A stretch of DNA of 64,000 nt from Xanthomonas cassavae CFBP 4642 (GCF_000454545.1 NZ_CM002139.1:1232835-1296834); one strand, 5' to 3'; counted from the stretch's first letter, positions 1-9,503 are shown. Notes: generated by a model from the sequence alone, not told the origin. Program-made: numbers and translations.

Positions 1-249
1 CGGCTCGCCAAAGCCGTCGCGGTACAGATAGCGCACGGCGACCTTGCCATCTTCCACCAGGGTGTATTCGTCGCGGCTGGTGACGTGGCCGCGCTCGACC
101 GGGTTGGGCATGCGGGCGATCACATACCAGGTGCCCATGATCTTGGACAGATCGATCGCCGGCTCGGTGGTGGATGCGTCCTTGGCATGCGCCATCGGCA
201 GGCCGAGGACGAGCAGGACAGCGAGGGCGATCGTAACGGTCAGGCGCAT
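1..249 (-). CDS. Lipocalin family protein (Blc-like), 3' end beyond window
   Basis: Partial gene read on the minus strand; the first 83 residues are visible and the C-terminus lies outside the window. Residues 1-22 form a Sec signal peptide ending in AHA. It is followed by the lipocalin first-strand signature with the invariant Gly-x-Trp (MGTWYVIARMPN), then TSRDEYTL, as in bacterial Blc-type lipocalins. These are periplasmic or outer-membrane beta-barrels that bind lipids and are linked to envelope stress. No lipobox cysteine is visible, so this copy appears to be a soluble periplasmic form, unlike E. coli Blc. Family assignment is firm; the ligand is unknown. Confidence 0.8.
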   Translation of the reverse strand, partial: MRLTVTIALAVLLVLGLPMAHAKDASTTEPAIDLSKIMGTWYVIARMPNPVERGHVTSRDEYTLVEDGKVAVRYLYRDGFGEP

Positions 250-811
250 CGCAACATCACAAAGGGGCAATAGGTGCAGCACACTACCGCATGCAGGGGG
301 CAAGTTCGCGTCAACGGTCGGGTCTGGCGTGTGCGCCAGCGGTGTCTGCGGCCGATCACTGCCGGCCGCGGCGTGCGACGGGTGACGATCTGGCCCCGCC
401 AGTGCCGCGCGCCGGGCGGGCGGCACGTGTTCGGCCGCCTGAGTGAAGCCGTTGTGGTGCCGTGCGGGCCGCATGGATCTCGCCGCCGCGCCGGTGTATC
501 CACACGCCGCGTGTCCCCGGCCGGGGGGGCGGTGCGCATGCGAGGCGTTGGAACGGCATGCCCTGGCCGCTGGCGTCGGCCGAGCGTTGCGCAGACGCGG
601 CGTCGCAGATCCATCGCCTGCTGCGACGGTCGCCGCTTGTGGCCACGGGTCACGTCCTGCAAGGCAGTGAGCAGCCAGACGCTCTCCAGCGGACCTTGCG
701 CCGCGGCGACAGTGCGCGCTGCCGCCGTCCCGGCGTCAAGGTCGCAATCGGTGAGATGGGCGCAGGCAATCCTGCCGGCCTGTCCTGACCTTCCAGCCAC
801 GGAGTGCCGCC
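250..811. other. Intergenic stretch without a supportable gene
   Basis: About 560 bases between the lipocalin start and the next plausible gene. Several long overlapping open frames exist on both strands, as expected at this GC content, but none shows a recognisable domain, signal peptide or good ribosome binding site. It presumably contains the lipocalin promoter. No terminator or repeat was recognised. Confidence 0.5.
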
Positions 812-1123
812 ATGTCGCATCGTTCTTCTCCTCGTTCCGAACGCCCCGATCCGCGCGTGCTGCGCCCGGTCCGGCAGGTCGCCCTGGCCGGGCTTGCGCT
901 GGTGCTGGTCTGGCCGGCCGCCCGCGGCCATAGCGAATGGATCGGGTGGCTGCCGCTATGGCTGGTCGGCATGCCGATGCTGGCCTGGTGGAGCCTGTAC
1001 CGGTTTGCGTTACCCACCCTGGCACGCCCGGGCGTGCGCCGCGCGGTGCCGCGCCGGCGCGGGCCGCAGGCGCAGCGCCGACGGGTGACTTCGCGGGCAG
1101 CGACACCGGCGCGGGCGGCCTGA
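812..1123 (+). CDS. Small hypothetical membrane protein (103 aa)
   Basis: Not recognised as a named family. The start is preceded by GGAGTG at a good distance. The protein has a polar, arginine-rich N-terminus, two hydrophobic segments (about residues 24-37 and 44-63) and a strongly basic C-terminal tail of Arg/Ala/Pro. It is probably a small inner-membrane protein with both ends in the cytoplasm by the positive-inside rule. The following peptidase gene starts 70 bases downstream, but no functional link is visible. Confidence 0.5.
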   Translation: MSHRSSPRSERPDPRVLRPVRQVALAGLALVLVWPAARGHSEWIGWLPLWLVGMPMLAWWSLYRFALPTLARPGVRRAVPRRRGPQAQRRRVTSRAATPARAA

Positions 1124-1192
1124 CCTTCGGCAGGGGAGCGCGGGCGAAGCGCTGTGTTAGGTTTTCCGGCATTGGTTTTTCCGGAAAATTAC

Positions 1193-3286
1193 ATGCCCAA
1201 GTTCGCCTCGATCTGCCTGGTTGCCGGCCTGGTCACCGCTGGCGCCGTCTCTGCAGAGGAAACCGCCGTGTCCAACGATCCCTACGCCTGGCTGGAAGAT
1301 GTCTCCGGCGCCAAGTCGCTGGACTGGGTCAAGGCCCAGAATGCCAAGACCGAGGCGCGGCTGGCCGTCACCCCGGCGTTCAAGCAGATGGAAACCAGCA
1401 TCCGCGAAGTGCTGGATTCGGACGCGAAGATTCCCGTCGTGCAGAAGATCGGCGCGTTCTATTACAACTTCTGGAAGGACAAGCAGCACGAGCGCGGCCT
1501 GTGGCGGCGCACCACGCTGGACGAATACCGCAAGCCGGCGCCCAAGTGGGAAACGGTGCTCGATCTGGATGCGCTCAACAAGGCCGAAGGCGAGAACTGG
1601 GTCTGGCATGGCGCCGACTGCCTGCGCCCGGCGTATCAGCGCTGCCTGATCGCGCTCTCGCGCGGTGGTGCCGACGCCGATGTCACCCGCGAGTTCGACC
1701 TGGGCAGCAAGCAATGGGTCAAGGACGGTTTCTTCCGTCCCGAGTCCAAGGGGGGGCTGGGCTGGATCGACCAGGACACCGTTTACGTGTTCACCGATTT
1801 CGGCCCAGGCGCGATGACCACCTCCGGCTACCCGCGGATCGCCAAGCAGTGGAAGCGCGGCACCCCGCTCAGCGCCGCTGCGGTGGTGTACGAAGGCAAG
1901 CCGACCGACATGTACATCGCCGCGATGCACGACGACACGCCTGGATTCGAGCGTGATTTCGTCAGTCGCACCCTGGCCTTCTACAACGACGAGCTGTATC
2001 TGAAGGGCGCCGACGGCAAGCTGACCAAGGTGGACGTGCCCAATTCCGCCAGCAAGACGGTCAAGCGGCAATGGCTGACCCTGGAGCTGCGCGAGCCGTG
2101 GACGGTGGGTGGCAAAACCTACAAGCCCGGCTCGCTGCTGGCGACGCGCTTTGACGACTTCATGGTCGGCAAGCGCAACATCCAGGTGCTGTTCGAACCC
2201 ACCGACACTACCTCGCTGGCCGGCGTGGCATGGACCAAGTCGCGCCTGGTGTTGAACGTGCTGGACGACGTCAAGAATCGCCTGAGCGTGGTCACTCCGA
2301 CGCAGGATGGCTGGACCAGGAGCGCCTTCGTCGGTGCGCCGTCCTTCGGCACCGTGGACGTCGGTGCCGTGGACAGCGACGACAGCGAGGCGTTGTGGCT
2401 GACCGTCACCGATTACCTGACTCCGACCACGCTGTCGTGGGTGGATGTGGGCAGCGCGCCGCAGCCGCTCAAGACCATGCCGGCATTCTTCGACGCCGGC
2501 AGAGACACCATCGAGCAGCACTTCGCCACCAGCAAGGACGGCACCCGCGTGCCGTATTTCCTGGTCCGCCCGAAGGCGCTCAAGCGCGATGGCAGCGCGC
2601 CGACGCTGCTGTACGGCTACGGCGGTTTCGAGATCTCGATGACGCCAAACTACTCCGGCGCCCTGGGCCGCTCGTGGCTGGAAAAGGGTGGCGTGTACGT
2701 GGTGGCCAACATCCGCGGCGGTGGCGAGTACGGCCCGCGCTGGCACCAGGCCGCCCTCAAGCAGAATCGCCACAAGGCCTACGAAGACATGGCTGCGGTG
2801 GCCAGGGATCTGGTCGCACGCAAGATCACCTCGACCAGGCACCTGGGTGTGCAGGGCGGCAGCAACGGTGGCCTGATGACCGGCAACATGCTGACCCAGT
2901 ACCCGGACCTGTTCGGTGCGGTGGTGGTGCAGGTGCCGCTGCTGGACATGAAGCGTTACAGCCATCTGCTGGCAGGCGCCTCGTGGATGGCCGAGTACGG
3001 CAACCCGGACACCGACGACTGGAACTTCATCCAGACCTTCTCGCCGTACCACCTGTTCGACCCGAAGAAGACCTACCCGCCGGTGATCTTCCTGACTTCC
3101 ACGCGCGATGACCGCGTGCATCCTGGCCACGCCCGCAAGATGGCAGCCAAGATGATCGAGGCCGGCAAGGACGTGACCTACTACGAGAACATCGAAGGCG
3201 GCCACGGCGGCGCGGCCAACAACGCACAGGCCGCGCACATGGCGGCGCTGGCCTACAGCTTCCTGTGGGAGCGGCTGGCGGATTGA
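1193..3286 (+). CDS. Secreted prolyl oligopeptidase family protein (S9)
   Basis: A serine peptidase of the S9 family that cleaves short peptides, usually after proline. I chose the ATG at 1193 because it begins a clean signal peptide (MPKFASICLVAGLVTAGAVSA); an in-frame start at 1154 would add 13 residues before it. The N-terminal half is the beta-propeller gate domain. The C-terminal alpha/beta-hydrolase domain carries the nucleophile Ser557 in GGSNGG, the acid in TRDDRV (about Asp639) and His671 in EGGHGG. That triad order and spacing match porcine prolyl oligopeptidase. The length of 697 aa is normal. A strong hairpin terminator follows, so it is probably transcribed alone. A second S9 peptidase lies 1.7 kb downstream. 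Confidence 0.88.
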   Translation: MPKFASICLVAGLVTAGAVSAEETAVSNDPYAWLEDVSGAKSLDWVKAQNAKTEARLAVTPAFKQMETSIREVLDSDAKIPVVQKIGAFYYNFWKDKQHERGLWRRTTLDEYRKPAPKWETVLDLDALNKAEGENWVWHGADCLRPAYQRCLIALSRGGADADVTREFDLGSKQWVKDGFFRPESKGGLGWIDQDTVYVFTDFGPGAMTTSGYPRIAKQWKRGTPLSAAAVVYEGKPTDMYIAAMHDDTPGFERDFVSRTLAFYNDELYLKGADGKLTKVDVPNSASKTVKRQWLTLELREPWTVGGKTYKPGSLLATRFDDFMVGKRNIQVLFEPTDTTSLAGVAWTKSRLVLNVLDDVKNRLSVVTPTQDGWTRSAFVGAPSFGTVDVGAVDSDDSEALWLTVTDYLTPTTLSWVDVGSAPQPLKTMPAFFDAGRDTIEQHFATSKDGTRVPYFLVRPKALKRDGSAPTLLYGYGGFEISMTPNYSGALGRSWLEKGGVYVVANIRGGGEYGPRWHQAALKQNRHKAYEDMAAVARDLVARKITSTRHLGVQGGSNGGLMTGNMLTQYPDLFGAVVVQVPLLDMKRYSHLLAGASWMAEYGNPDTDDWNFIQTFSPYHLFDPKKTYPPVIFLTSTRDDRVHPGHARKMAAKMIEAGKDVTYYENIEGGHGGAANNAQAAHMAALAYSFLWERLAD

Positions 3287-3342
3287 GTTGTCGACTCAAG
3301 GCAACTCCGCAGTTCGAGTTGTCTTGATCATGTGCTGCGTTG

Positions 3343-3377
3343 AAAAAAGCCCTGGGCCGAATGTCCAGGGCTTTTTT
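3343..3377. terminator. Rho-independent terminator after the S9 peptidase
   Basis: Inverted repeat AAAAAAGCCCTGG / CCAGGGCTTTTTT around a short loop, ending in a T tract. The A tract on the 5' side allows it to act on both strands. Confidence 0.85.
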
Positions 3378-3384
3378 GTTACTT

Positions 3385-3425
3385 CCTTCTCCCATCGGGA
3401 GAAGGTGCCCGAAGGGCGGATGAGG
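3385..3425. repeat. Dispersed 'CCTTCTCCC...GGGAGAAGG' intergenic repeat, copy A
   Basis: A small hairpin (CTTCTCCC-ATC-GGGAGAAG) followed by GTGCCCGAAGGGCGGATGAGG. The same block recurs in either orientation near 7122, 13193, 23378 and 35278. It sits directly downstream of a terminator. The remaining 3426-3642 holds nothing recognisable. Confidence 0.8.
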
Positions 3426-3642
3426 ATACGTGCGCACGCCACTGGCTACGCCCAGCAGGGTGCCCATGCAGCCATGCGTGGCTGCGGCGCTTGGTTCGCT
3501 TCAGGGCGAGGCAAGCCCACAAGCAGTAGTGCAAAAGCAGCAGCAAATCGCAGTCACGGCTGTTTACATCGAGGCAGTGAATCTGCGGCCACGTCCAGGC
3601 GCTGCTCGACGAGATGCGCCGTGCGCACTGGCGCTGGTTCGA

Positions 3643-4827
3643 TCAAAGACGTTGCAAACCACGCGCAATCCGCTCCACTGCCTGCTCAAGACGCGGCAGG
3701 CTCTGCGTATAGGCGATGCGGACGTGCTGGTTGGCGCGGTGGTGGCCGAAGTCGATGCCGGGGGTGAAGGCGACATGCTCGGTTTCCAGGAAATGCGCGC
3801 AGAACGCCTGGGCATCATTGGAGAACGTACTGATGTCGGCGTAGAGGTAGAACGCGCCTTGCGGTTCGACGGCAATGTCGAAACCCAGCTGGCGCAGCGC
3901 CGGCAGCAGATAGTCGCGGCGCTGCTGGAATTCGGCGCGGCGTGCTTCGAAGATGGCAATGCTCTCGGGCGTGAAGCAGGCCAGTGCGGCGTGTTGCGCA
4001 ATGGTGGAGGCACTGATGTAGAGATTCTGTGCCAGCTTCTCCAGCTCGGGCACCGCGTCCGGCGGCGCGATCAGCCAGCCCAGCCGCCAACCGGTCATGC
4101 CGAAGTACTTGGAAAAACTGTTCAGCACGAAGGCGCTGTCGTCCACTTCCAGCACGCTGTGCGCGTCCAGGCCATAGGTCAGGCCGTGATAGATCTCATC
4201 CACCACCAGATGCCCGCCGCGGGCCTGCAACGCATGGGACAGCCCAGCCAGTTGTTCGCGCGACAACACGCTGCCGGTGGGATTGGCCGGCGAGGCGACC
4301 AGCGCGCCGACGCTGTCGGTGTTCCAGTACGCGTCCACCCGTGCCGGGGTCAGCTGGTAATCGCTGTCCGGCCCGACCGGCACCAGCTGCGCGGCGCCTT
4401 CGACCAGGCGCAGAAAATGGCGGTTGCATGGATACCCGGGGTCGGCCAGTAGCCAGTGCCTGCCTGGGTCCACCAGCAGGCTGCTGACCAGTAGCAGCGC
4501 GCCGGAGCCGCCCGGGGTGATCAGGATCCGCTCCGGATCCAGGCTGCAGCCATAACGCTGCGCATAAAAACCGGCGATGGCCTCGCGCAGTGCAGGCAGC
4601 CCGCGCGCAGCGGTGTAGCGGGTGTGGCCGGCGGCCAGGGCGGCTTGCCCGGCCGCCACGATCGGCGCGGCGGTGGTGAAGTCGGGTTCGCCGATTTCCA
4701 GGTGGATCACATCATGCCCGGCCTGTTCCAGCGCATTGGCGCGCGCCAACAGCGACATGACATGGAACGGGGCGATGTCCTGGCTGCGGCGGCTATAGCC
4801 GCTGAGGGGCGAAAGCGTGGAATCCAT
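3643..4827 (-). CDS. PLP-dependent class I/II aminotransferase
   Basis: A fold-type I aminotransferase of 394 aa resembling aspartate/alanine-type enzymes. It transfers an amino group from an amino acid to a 2-oxo acid in the cytoplasm. Visible landmarks are EIGEPDFTT near residue 46, the glycine-rich PGGSGAL, SPANPTGS, the conserved VDEIYHGL, and the Schiff-base lysine Lys240 in SFSKYFGMTGWRLGW. Near the C-terminus is the carboxylate-binding arginine region (HVRIAYTQ). The start at 4827 is the first ATG before the conserved N-terminus. It is divergent from the S9 peptidase gene at 4939, so the 110-base gap should hold both promoters. Substrate cannot be told from sequence. Confidence 0.88.
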   Translation of the reverse strand: MDSTLSPLSGYSRRSQDIAPFHVMSLLARANALEQAGHDVIHLEIGEPDFTTAAPIVAAGQAALAAGHTRYTAARGLPALREAIAGFYAQRYGCSLDPERILITPGGSGALLLVSSLLVDPGRHWLLADPGYPCNRHFLRLVEGAAQLVPVGPDSDYQLTPARVDAYWNTDSVGALVASPANPTGSVLSREQLAGLSHALQARGGHLVVDEIYHGLTYGLDAHSVLEVDDSAFVLNSFSKYFGMTGWRLGWLIAPPDAVPELEKLAQNLYISASTIAQHAALACFTPESIAIFEARRAEFQQRRDYLLPALRQLGFDIAVEPQGAFYLYADISTFSNDAQAFCAHFLETEHVAFTPGIDFGHHRANQHVRIAYTQSLPRLEQAVERIARGLQRL

Positions 4828-4938
4828 CAAGACGATGATAGACCAGCATGACCTAGGACACACAGGACGCTCGGCGATGGGCTCTTCCACACGCGGACGC
4901 TGGAATGGTATTGCGTTCATCCAGCGCACCCCAATCTG

Positions 4939-7053
4939 ATGAAGCCTGTCCTGACCTTGTTGATCGCCAGCCTGATGACCACATCCGCCTCCTCCGCCTT
5001 TGCCGCTCTCCCAACGCCGCCGGACGTCGCCAAGCATCCGCATGTGGTCAAGGCGCCGTTCGGTGCCACCCGCAACGACGACTACTACTGGCTGCGCGAC
5101 GACAAGCGCGAAGACAAGGCGATGCTGGCTTATCTCAATGCCGAGAACACCTACACCAACCAGGTAATGGCGCCGCTCAAGCCGCTGGAGGACACGCTGT
5201 ATACCGAGATCGTGGGGCGTATCAAGCAGGACGACGCCAGCGTGCCATACCGCGAGCGCGGCTATTGGTATTACACCCGCTTCGAAGCCGGCAAGGACTA
5301 TCCGATCCAGGCACGCCGCAAAGGCAGCATGGAGGCGCCGGAACAGATCCTGCTGGACGTCAACCAGATGGCACAGGGCAAGGAGTATTTCAGCGTCGGT
5401 GAGGCGCAGGTCAGTCAGGACAACTGCATCCTGGCCTGGGCCGACGATGCGATCGGCCGCCGCCAGTACACGATCCGCTTCAAGAACCTGGAGACCGGCG
5501 AACTCTATCCCGACACGCTGGAAGGCGTGTCTCCGAACATGGTCTGGGCCGACGACAACAAGACGCTGTTCTATGTCGAAAACGATCCGGAAACGCTGCT
5601 CACCGTGCGCGTGAAAAAGCACGTGCTCGGCACGCCTTCCAAGGATGACGTGCTGGTGTACGAAGAAAAGGACGATAGCTTCTACATGGGCGTGGGGCGC
5701 ACCCGCGACGACAAGTACATCACCATCGGCGTGGAAAGCACGGTGTCCTCGGAGACCCGTTATACCTCCGCCGCCAAGCCTGACAGATTCAATGTGCTGG
5801 CCATGCGCGAGCGCGACGTGGAATACCACGCCGACCATTTCGATGGCCGCTGGGTGATCCGCACCAATGCCGACGGCGCCAAGAACTTCAAGCTGGTGAC
5901 CGCGCCGACCGATGCGACTACCCGCAAGCGGTGGACCGATTGGGTCGCGCACGGTGACAGCGTGTACATCGAGAATTTCGAGCTGTTCGACGGATTGACC
6001 GCCATCGAAGAACGCTCCGGCGGGCTGGAGCGCGTGCGTCTGCTCAAGCGCGATGGCAGCCATGAGTACGTCAAGGCCGATGAGCCGGCATATTCGATGG
6101 GGCTGTCGGTCAACGCCGAGCCGCAGACGCCGTGGCTGCGCTACAGCTACACCTCCTTGACGACACCGGCGACCACCTACGAGCTCAACACCCGGACCGG
6201 CGAACGCAAAACGCTCAAGCAGCAGCCTGTGATCGGCTACGACCCCACCGAGTACGTCACCGAGCGGGTGTGGGTGACCGCCCGCGACGGGGTCAAGGTG
6301 CCGGTGTCGCTGGTGTACAGGCAGGACTTCAGGAAGGATGGCTCGGCGGCGCTGTTCCAGTACGCCTACGGCAGCTATGGCATGTCGATGGATCCCGCGT
6401 TCAACCTGCCCGCCATCAGCCTGCTGGACCGTGGCGTGGTGTATGCCATCGCGCACATCCGCGGCGGCCAGGAAATGGGCCGCCAGTGGTACGACGACGG
6501 CAGGCTGCTGCACAAGACAAACACCTTCACCGATTTCGTCGATGTCACCCGTGGCCTGGTGGCACAGGGCTATGCCTTCAAGGACCGCGTGGCGGCCTCT
6601 GGCGGCAGCGCCGGTGGCCTGTTGATGGGCGCGGTGGCCAACATGGCGCCGCAGGACTACCGCGTGCTGGTGGCGCAGGTGCCATTCGTGGATGTGGTCA
6701 CCACCATGCTGGATGCCAGCATTCCGCTGACCACCAACGAATACGACGAGTGGGGCAACCCGGAAAACAAGGACCATTACGACTACATGCTGTCGTACTC
6801 GCCGTACGACAACGTGCGCAAGCAGGCGTATCCGGCGATGTTCGTCGGCACCGGCCTGTGGGATTCGCAGGTGCAGTACTGGGAGCCGGCCAAGTGGGTG
6901 GCCAGGCTGCGTGACGACAACACCGGCAAGTATCCGATTGTGTTCCGCACCAACATGGAAGCCGGGCACGGCGGCAAATCCGGCCGGTTCCGGCGCTATC
7001 GCGAGCTGGCCGAGTCGTACGCCTTTGTGCTGGATCAGCTGGGGGGCAAGTAG
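4939..7053 (+). CDS. Oligopeptidase B-like S9A serine peptidase, secreted
   Basis: Resembles protease II (PtrB), which cleaves small peptides after Arg or Lys. Residues 1-22 are a signal peptide ending in AFA, so the protein is periplasmic, whereas E. coli PtrB is cytosolic. The propeller domain occupies roughly residues 70-420. The catalytic domain has Ser557 in SGGSAGG, Asp642 in the oligopeptidase-B motif GLWDSQVQYWEPAKW, and His677 in EAGHGG. The length of 704 aa suits the family. No strong Shine-Dalgarno is visible before the ATG. Together with the peptidase at 1193 it gives two periplasmic S9 enzymes of different specificity in 6 kb. Confidence 0.87.
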   Translation: MKPVLTLLIASLMTTSASSAFAALPTPPDVAKHPHVVKAPFGATRNDDYYWLRDDKREDKAMLAYLNAENTYTNQVMAPLKPLEDTLYTEIVGRIKQDDASVPYRERGYWYYTRFEAGKDYPIQARRKGSMEAPEQILLDVNQMAQGKEYFSVGEAQVSQDNCILAWADDAIGRRQYTIRFKNLETGELYPDTLEGVSPNMVWADDNKTLFYVENDPETLLTVRVKKHVLGTPSKDDVLVYEEKDDSFYMGVGRTRDDKYITIGVESTVSSETRYTSAAKPDRFNVLAMRERDVEYHADHFDGRWVIRTNADGAKNFKLVTAPTDATTRKRWTDWVAHGDSVYIENFELFDGLTAIEERSGGLERVRLLKRDGSHEYVKADEPAYSMGLSVNAEPQTPWLRYSYTSLTTPATTYELNTRTGERKTLKQQPVIGYDPTEYVTERVWVTARDGVKVPVSLVYRQDFRKDGSAALFQYAYGSYGMSMDPAFNLPAISLLDRGVVYAIAHIRGGQEMGRQWYDDGRLLHKTNTFTDFVDVTRGLVAQGYAFKDRVAASGGSAGGLLMGAVANMAPQDYRVLVAQVPFVDVVTTMLDASIPLTTNEYDEWGNPENKDHYDYMLSYSPYDNVRKQAYPAMFVGTGLWDSQVQYWEPAKWVARLRDDNTGKYPIVFRTNMEAGHGGKSGRFRRYRELAESYAFVLDQLGGK

Positions 7054-7060
7054 CTCAAGG

Positions 7061-7090
7061 GTCGGGAGTTGGGATTGGGGATTGGTAAGG
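7061..7090. repeat. GGGATTGGGGATT-type dispersed repeat, single arm
   Basis: Tandem variants of GGGA(A/T)T(C/T)GGG just after the peptidase stop codon. The same motif forms arms of short elements at 11258, 32943, 37597 and 49028. Confidence 0.7.
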
Positions 7091-7121
7091 GCAGGTCTCT
7101 CATCCCTGCATGCAGGCGTCG

Positions 7122-7187
7122 CCTCATCCGCTCTTCGGGCGCCTTCTCCGCCGTGAAGGAGGACAATGTACGGGTGGGAGAAGGAGG
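7122..7187. repeat. Dispersed 'CTCATCCGCCCTTCGGGC' repeat, copy B (longer form)
   Basis: Inverted orientation relative to copy A, with an insertion GTGAAGGAGGACAATGTACGG between the two halves of the hairpin. The copy at 35278 has nearly the same insertion, so two subtypes exist. Confidence 0.75.
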
Positions 7188-7229
7188 ATGCCCAGACATC
7201 TCGGCGCCTGCTGGCCGTATCATTTGCGC

Positions 7230-7628
7230 ATGACGCAACCGAACCGATTTCGCTGGGCCTGGTGGTTGCTGGCGTATGCCAGCCTGGCGACCGGCATTGT
7301 TGGAATCTTCGTGCCCGGCTTGCCGACCACCGTGTTCATCCTGATCTCGGCCTGGGCCGCCTCGCGCGGGTCCGAACGCCTGCATCGCTGGTTGTTGTCG
7401 CACCCGCGCTTTGGCCCCGCCATCGTGGAATGGCAGACCTATCGGGCAGTCAGTCGCAAGGCCAAGTGGATGGCCACGCTGACCATGACCATCTGTGCCG
7501 GCATCATGCTGTGGTGCGTGCCGGTGCTGTGGGTGAAGTGCCTGTCGATCGGCAGCATGGCGGTGGTGGCGATCTGGTTGTGGTTGCGTCCGGAGCCGCC
7601 GCCGCGCACGCTGCCCGCGCCGCACTGA
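7230..7628 (+). CDS. DUF454 (YbaN) family inner-membrane protein
   Basis: A 132-aa protein with the DUF454 pattern: a first membrane segment (ASLATGIVGIFVPGLPTT, about residues 15-32), the TVFILISAWAASRGSERLHRWLLSHPRFGP block, and two more membrane segments near the C-terminus. E. coli YbaN belongs to this family; its function is unknown. I used the ATG at 7230 because the longer frame from 7110 starts inside the dispersed repeat at 7122. The lptM-dapF group begins 40 bases downstream. Confidence 0.75.
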   Translation: MTQPNRFRWAWWLLAYASLATGIVGIFVPGLPTTVFILISAWAASRGSERLHRWLLSHPRFGPAIVEWQTYRAVSRKAKWMATLTMTICAGIMLWCVPVLWVKCLSIGSMAVVAIWLWLRPEPPPRTLPAPH

Positions 7629-7667
7629 GCGCACGGCAGTCAGGGTGTTCTGGCTATACTCGGGGCC

Positions 7668-7916
7668 ATGAGCCTCATGTCCCGACCTTCCGTTCGTCTC
7701 GCACTGGTTGGTGCGACCTTTGTCCTGCTTGCCGGCTGCGGCAACAAGGGCCCGCTGGTGATGCCGCAGAAGCCGGTGCCGGTGGAAGCCCAGCCCGTGC
7801 CGCAGCCGCCGGATGCACCGCAACCGCTGGACGAGTCCACGCCCCCGCCGGTGCAGACCGATACGCCGCCAGCCTCCACCACCGACCAGCCCGCTAGCAG
7901 CGGCAATGAGCGCTGA
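7668..7916 (+). CDS. lptM: LPS-assembly lipoprotein LptM (YifL)
   Basis: An 82-aa lipoprotein: n-region [10 protein letters not shown], hydrophobic core, then lipobox LAGC followed directly by GNKGPL, the hallmark of LptM/YifL. The mature chain is a proline-rich linker. In E. coli LptM binds the LptD-LptE translocon in the outer membrane and helps LptD form its native disulfides. Gene order supports the call: E. coli has yifL-dapF-yigA-xerC, and the same order is seen here. It overlaps dapF by 11 bases, implying coupled translation. Confidence 0.85.
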   Translation: MSLMSRPSVRLALVGATFVLLAGCGNKGPLVMPQKPVPVEAQPVPQPPDAPQPLDESTPPPVQTDTPPASTTDQPASSGNER

Positions 7917-8757
7917 CGGCCGCACCGGGCGCCTGCGTTTCACCAAAATGCATGGTGCCGGCAACGATTTCGTGGTGCTGGACCTGCGCGACGGCTCGCC
8001 GCCGCCGGATGCCGCACTGGCCGCCCGCCTGGCCGACCGGCATGTCGGCGTGGGCTGCGATCAGATCCTGACCATCGAAGCCCCGCGCAGCGATGGCGCC
8101 GTGGCCGCCTACGGCATCTGGAATTCCGATGGTTCGGCGGCCCGCCAGTGCGGCAACGGCGCGCGCTGCGTCGCGGCCTGGCTGGTGCGCGATGGCACTG
8201 CGCAAGGCGATCGCTTCATCATCGACAGTCCGGTCACCGCGCATGCGGTTGAGCGGGTGGGCGCGGATACTTACGCAGTGGCGATGGGCGTGCCGCAATT
8301 CGAACCAGCGCAGATTCCGCTGGCCGGCTTTGCGCATGCGCGCGAGGAATACGCGCTGCCGGTGCACGGCGAGACGGTGCGCTTTGGCGCAGTGTCGATG
8401 GGTAATCCGCACGCCGTGCTGGAGGTTGGTCGCGTGGAGGCCGCGCCGGTGGAACGTGTGGGCAGCCTGTTGCAACAGAACGCCGCGTTCCCCGATTCGG
8501 TCAACGTGGGCTTTGCCCAGGTCGTGGACCCTGCGCATCTCCATTTGCGCGTGTTCGAGCGCGGTGTCGGCGAGACGCTGGCCTGCGGCAGCGGTGCCTG
8601 CGCGGCGGCGGCGGTGCTGATGCAGCGCCGCCGCGTGGAGCGCGATGTTCGCGTGTCGCTGCCGGGCGGTGAGCTGCGGATCCGCTGGCCCGGCGACGGG
8701 CAGGACGTGGTGATGTCCGGTCCGGCCGTGTTCGTCTTCGATGGAGAATGGATCTGA
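7906..8757 (+). CDS. dapF: Diaminopimelate epimerase
   Basis: Converts LL- to meso-diaminopimelate, the step before lysine and the direct precursor for peptidoglycan. It is a cytoplasmic PLP-independent racemase with two catalytic cysteines: Cys82 in QCGNGARC and Cys227 in ACGSGAC. The N-terminal [13 protein letters not shown] signature is intact. The length of 283 aa is typical. The ATG at 7906 lies inside the end of lptM, and the stop codon overlaps the start of the DUF484 gene (TGATGA), so the three are probably one operon. Confidence 0.96.
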   Translation: MSADGRTGRLRFTKMHGAGNDFVVLDLRDGSPPPDAALAARLADRHVGVGCDQILTIEAPRSDGAVAAYGIWNSDGSAARQCGNGARCVAAWLVRDGTAQGDRFIIDSPVTAHAVERVGADTYAVAMGVPQFEPAQIPLAGFAHAREEYALPVHGETVRFGAVSMGNPHAVLEVGRVEAAPVERVGSLLQQNAAFPDSVNVGFAQVVDPAHLHLRVFERGVGETLACGSGACAAAAVLMQRRRVERDVRVSLPGGELRIRWPGDGQDVVMSGPAVFVFDGEWI

Positions 8758-9428
8758 TGAGCGACACCACCGACAAGCTGGGCGCGCACGATGTGGCGAC
8801 ATGGTTGCGTCGTCATCCCACCTTCCTCAAGCAGTTTCCGGATCTGGCGGTCAGCCTGCTGGTGCCGCGTGACGATGGCCCCACCGCCTCGCTGGCGACC
8901 TACCAGTTGGAAGTGTTGCGCGACAAGAACCGCGAGCTGGCGCGGCGGCTGCACGAGCTGGGCAGCAATGCCCAGGTCAACGAGCGGCTGGCGGTGCGCA
9001 CCCATCAGCTGACGCTGGCGCTGCTGCGCCAACGTACTGCGGCCGACACGCTGAAGGCCACGGCCGCTTCGCTGGCGGAAGATTTCAACGGCGATCTGGT
9101 GCGGCTGGTGCTGCTGACGCCGGTGGCTGGTCTGCAAGCCGACTGGCTGCAGACCATGGCTGCCGACGATGCACGCCTGGCGCCCTTCCGCGACTGCCTG
9201 AGCGACGGTGAGCCGATCTGCGGCCGCCTGCAGGCCGACAAGCACGCGCTGCTGTACGGCGAGCAGGCCGGCGAGGTGCAGTCCACTGCCTTGCTGGCGC
9301 TACCTGGCATCGGCCTGATCGCGGTCGGCAGCCACGACGCCAACCGCTTCTATCCCGGCATGGGGACCTTGTTCCTGCGCATGATGGGCGAGTCGCTGAG
9401 CGTGGCGCTGCAGCGCTTCGACGCGTGA
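8757..9428 (+). CDS. DUF484 family protein (YigA-like)
   Basis: A 223-aa cytoplasmic protein of the DUF484 family, which sits between dapF and xerC in many gammaproteobacteria; its role is unknown and its fold is GAF-like. The N-terminal VATWLRRHPTFLKQFPDL and the coiled region after it (residues 40-80) fit the family. Start 8757 was chosen over 8748 because the ATG overlaps the dapF stop and has GGAGA at a suitable distance. Confidence 0.88.
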   Translation: MSDTTDKLGAHDVATWLRRHPTFLKQFPDLAVSLLVPRDDGPTASLATYQLEVLRDKNRELARRLHELGSNAQVNERLAVRTHQLTLALLRQRTAADTLKATAASLAEDFNGDLVRLVLLTPVAGLQADWLQTMAADDARLAPFRDCLSDGEPICGRLQADKHALLYGEQAGEVQSTALLALPGIGLIAVGSHDANRFYPGMGTLFLRMMGESLSVALQRFDA

Positions 9429-9503
9429 TGGCGGTGGTGTGGCAACGGATCGGCGCGTTGCAGCGCAGCGTTGCAGTGGCGCCGCGACCGCGGGACAGGT
9501 GAC

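Noticed and set aside
274..933. Several overlapping 90-310-residue frames before the first peptidase
   Set aside because: No ribosome binding site, domain or signal; only the 812-1123 frame looks gene-like.
3643..6969. 1108-residue minus-strand frame covering the aminotransferase and the opposite strand of the oligopeptidase gene
   Set aside because: Only the part from 4827 down encodes homology; the rest is the antisense shadow of 4939-7053 in high-GC DNA.
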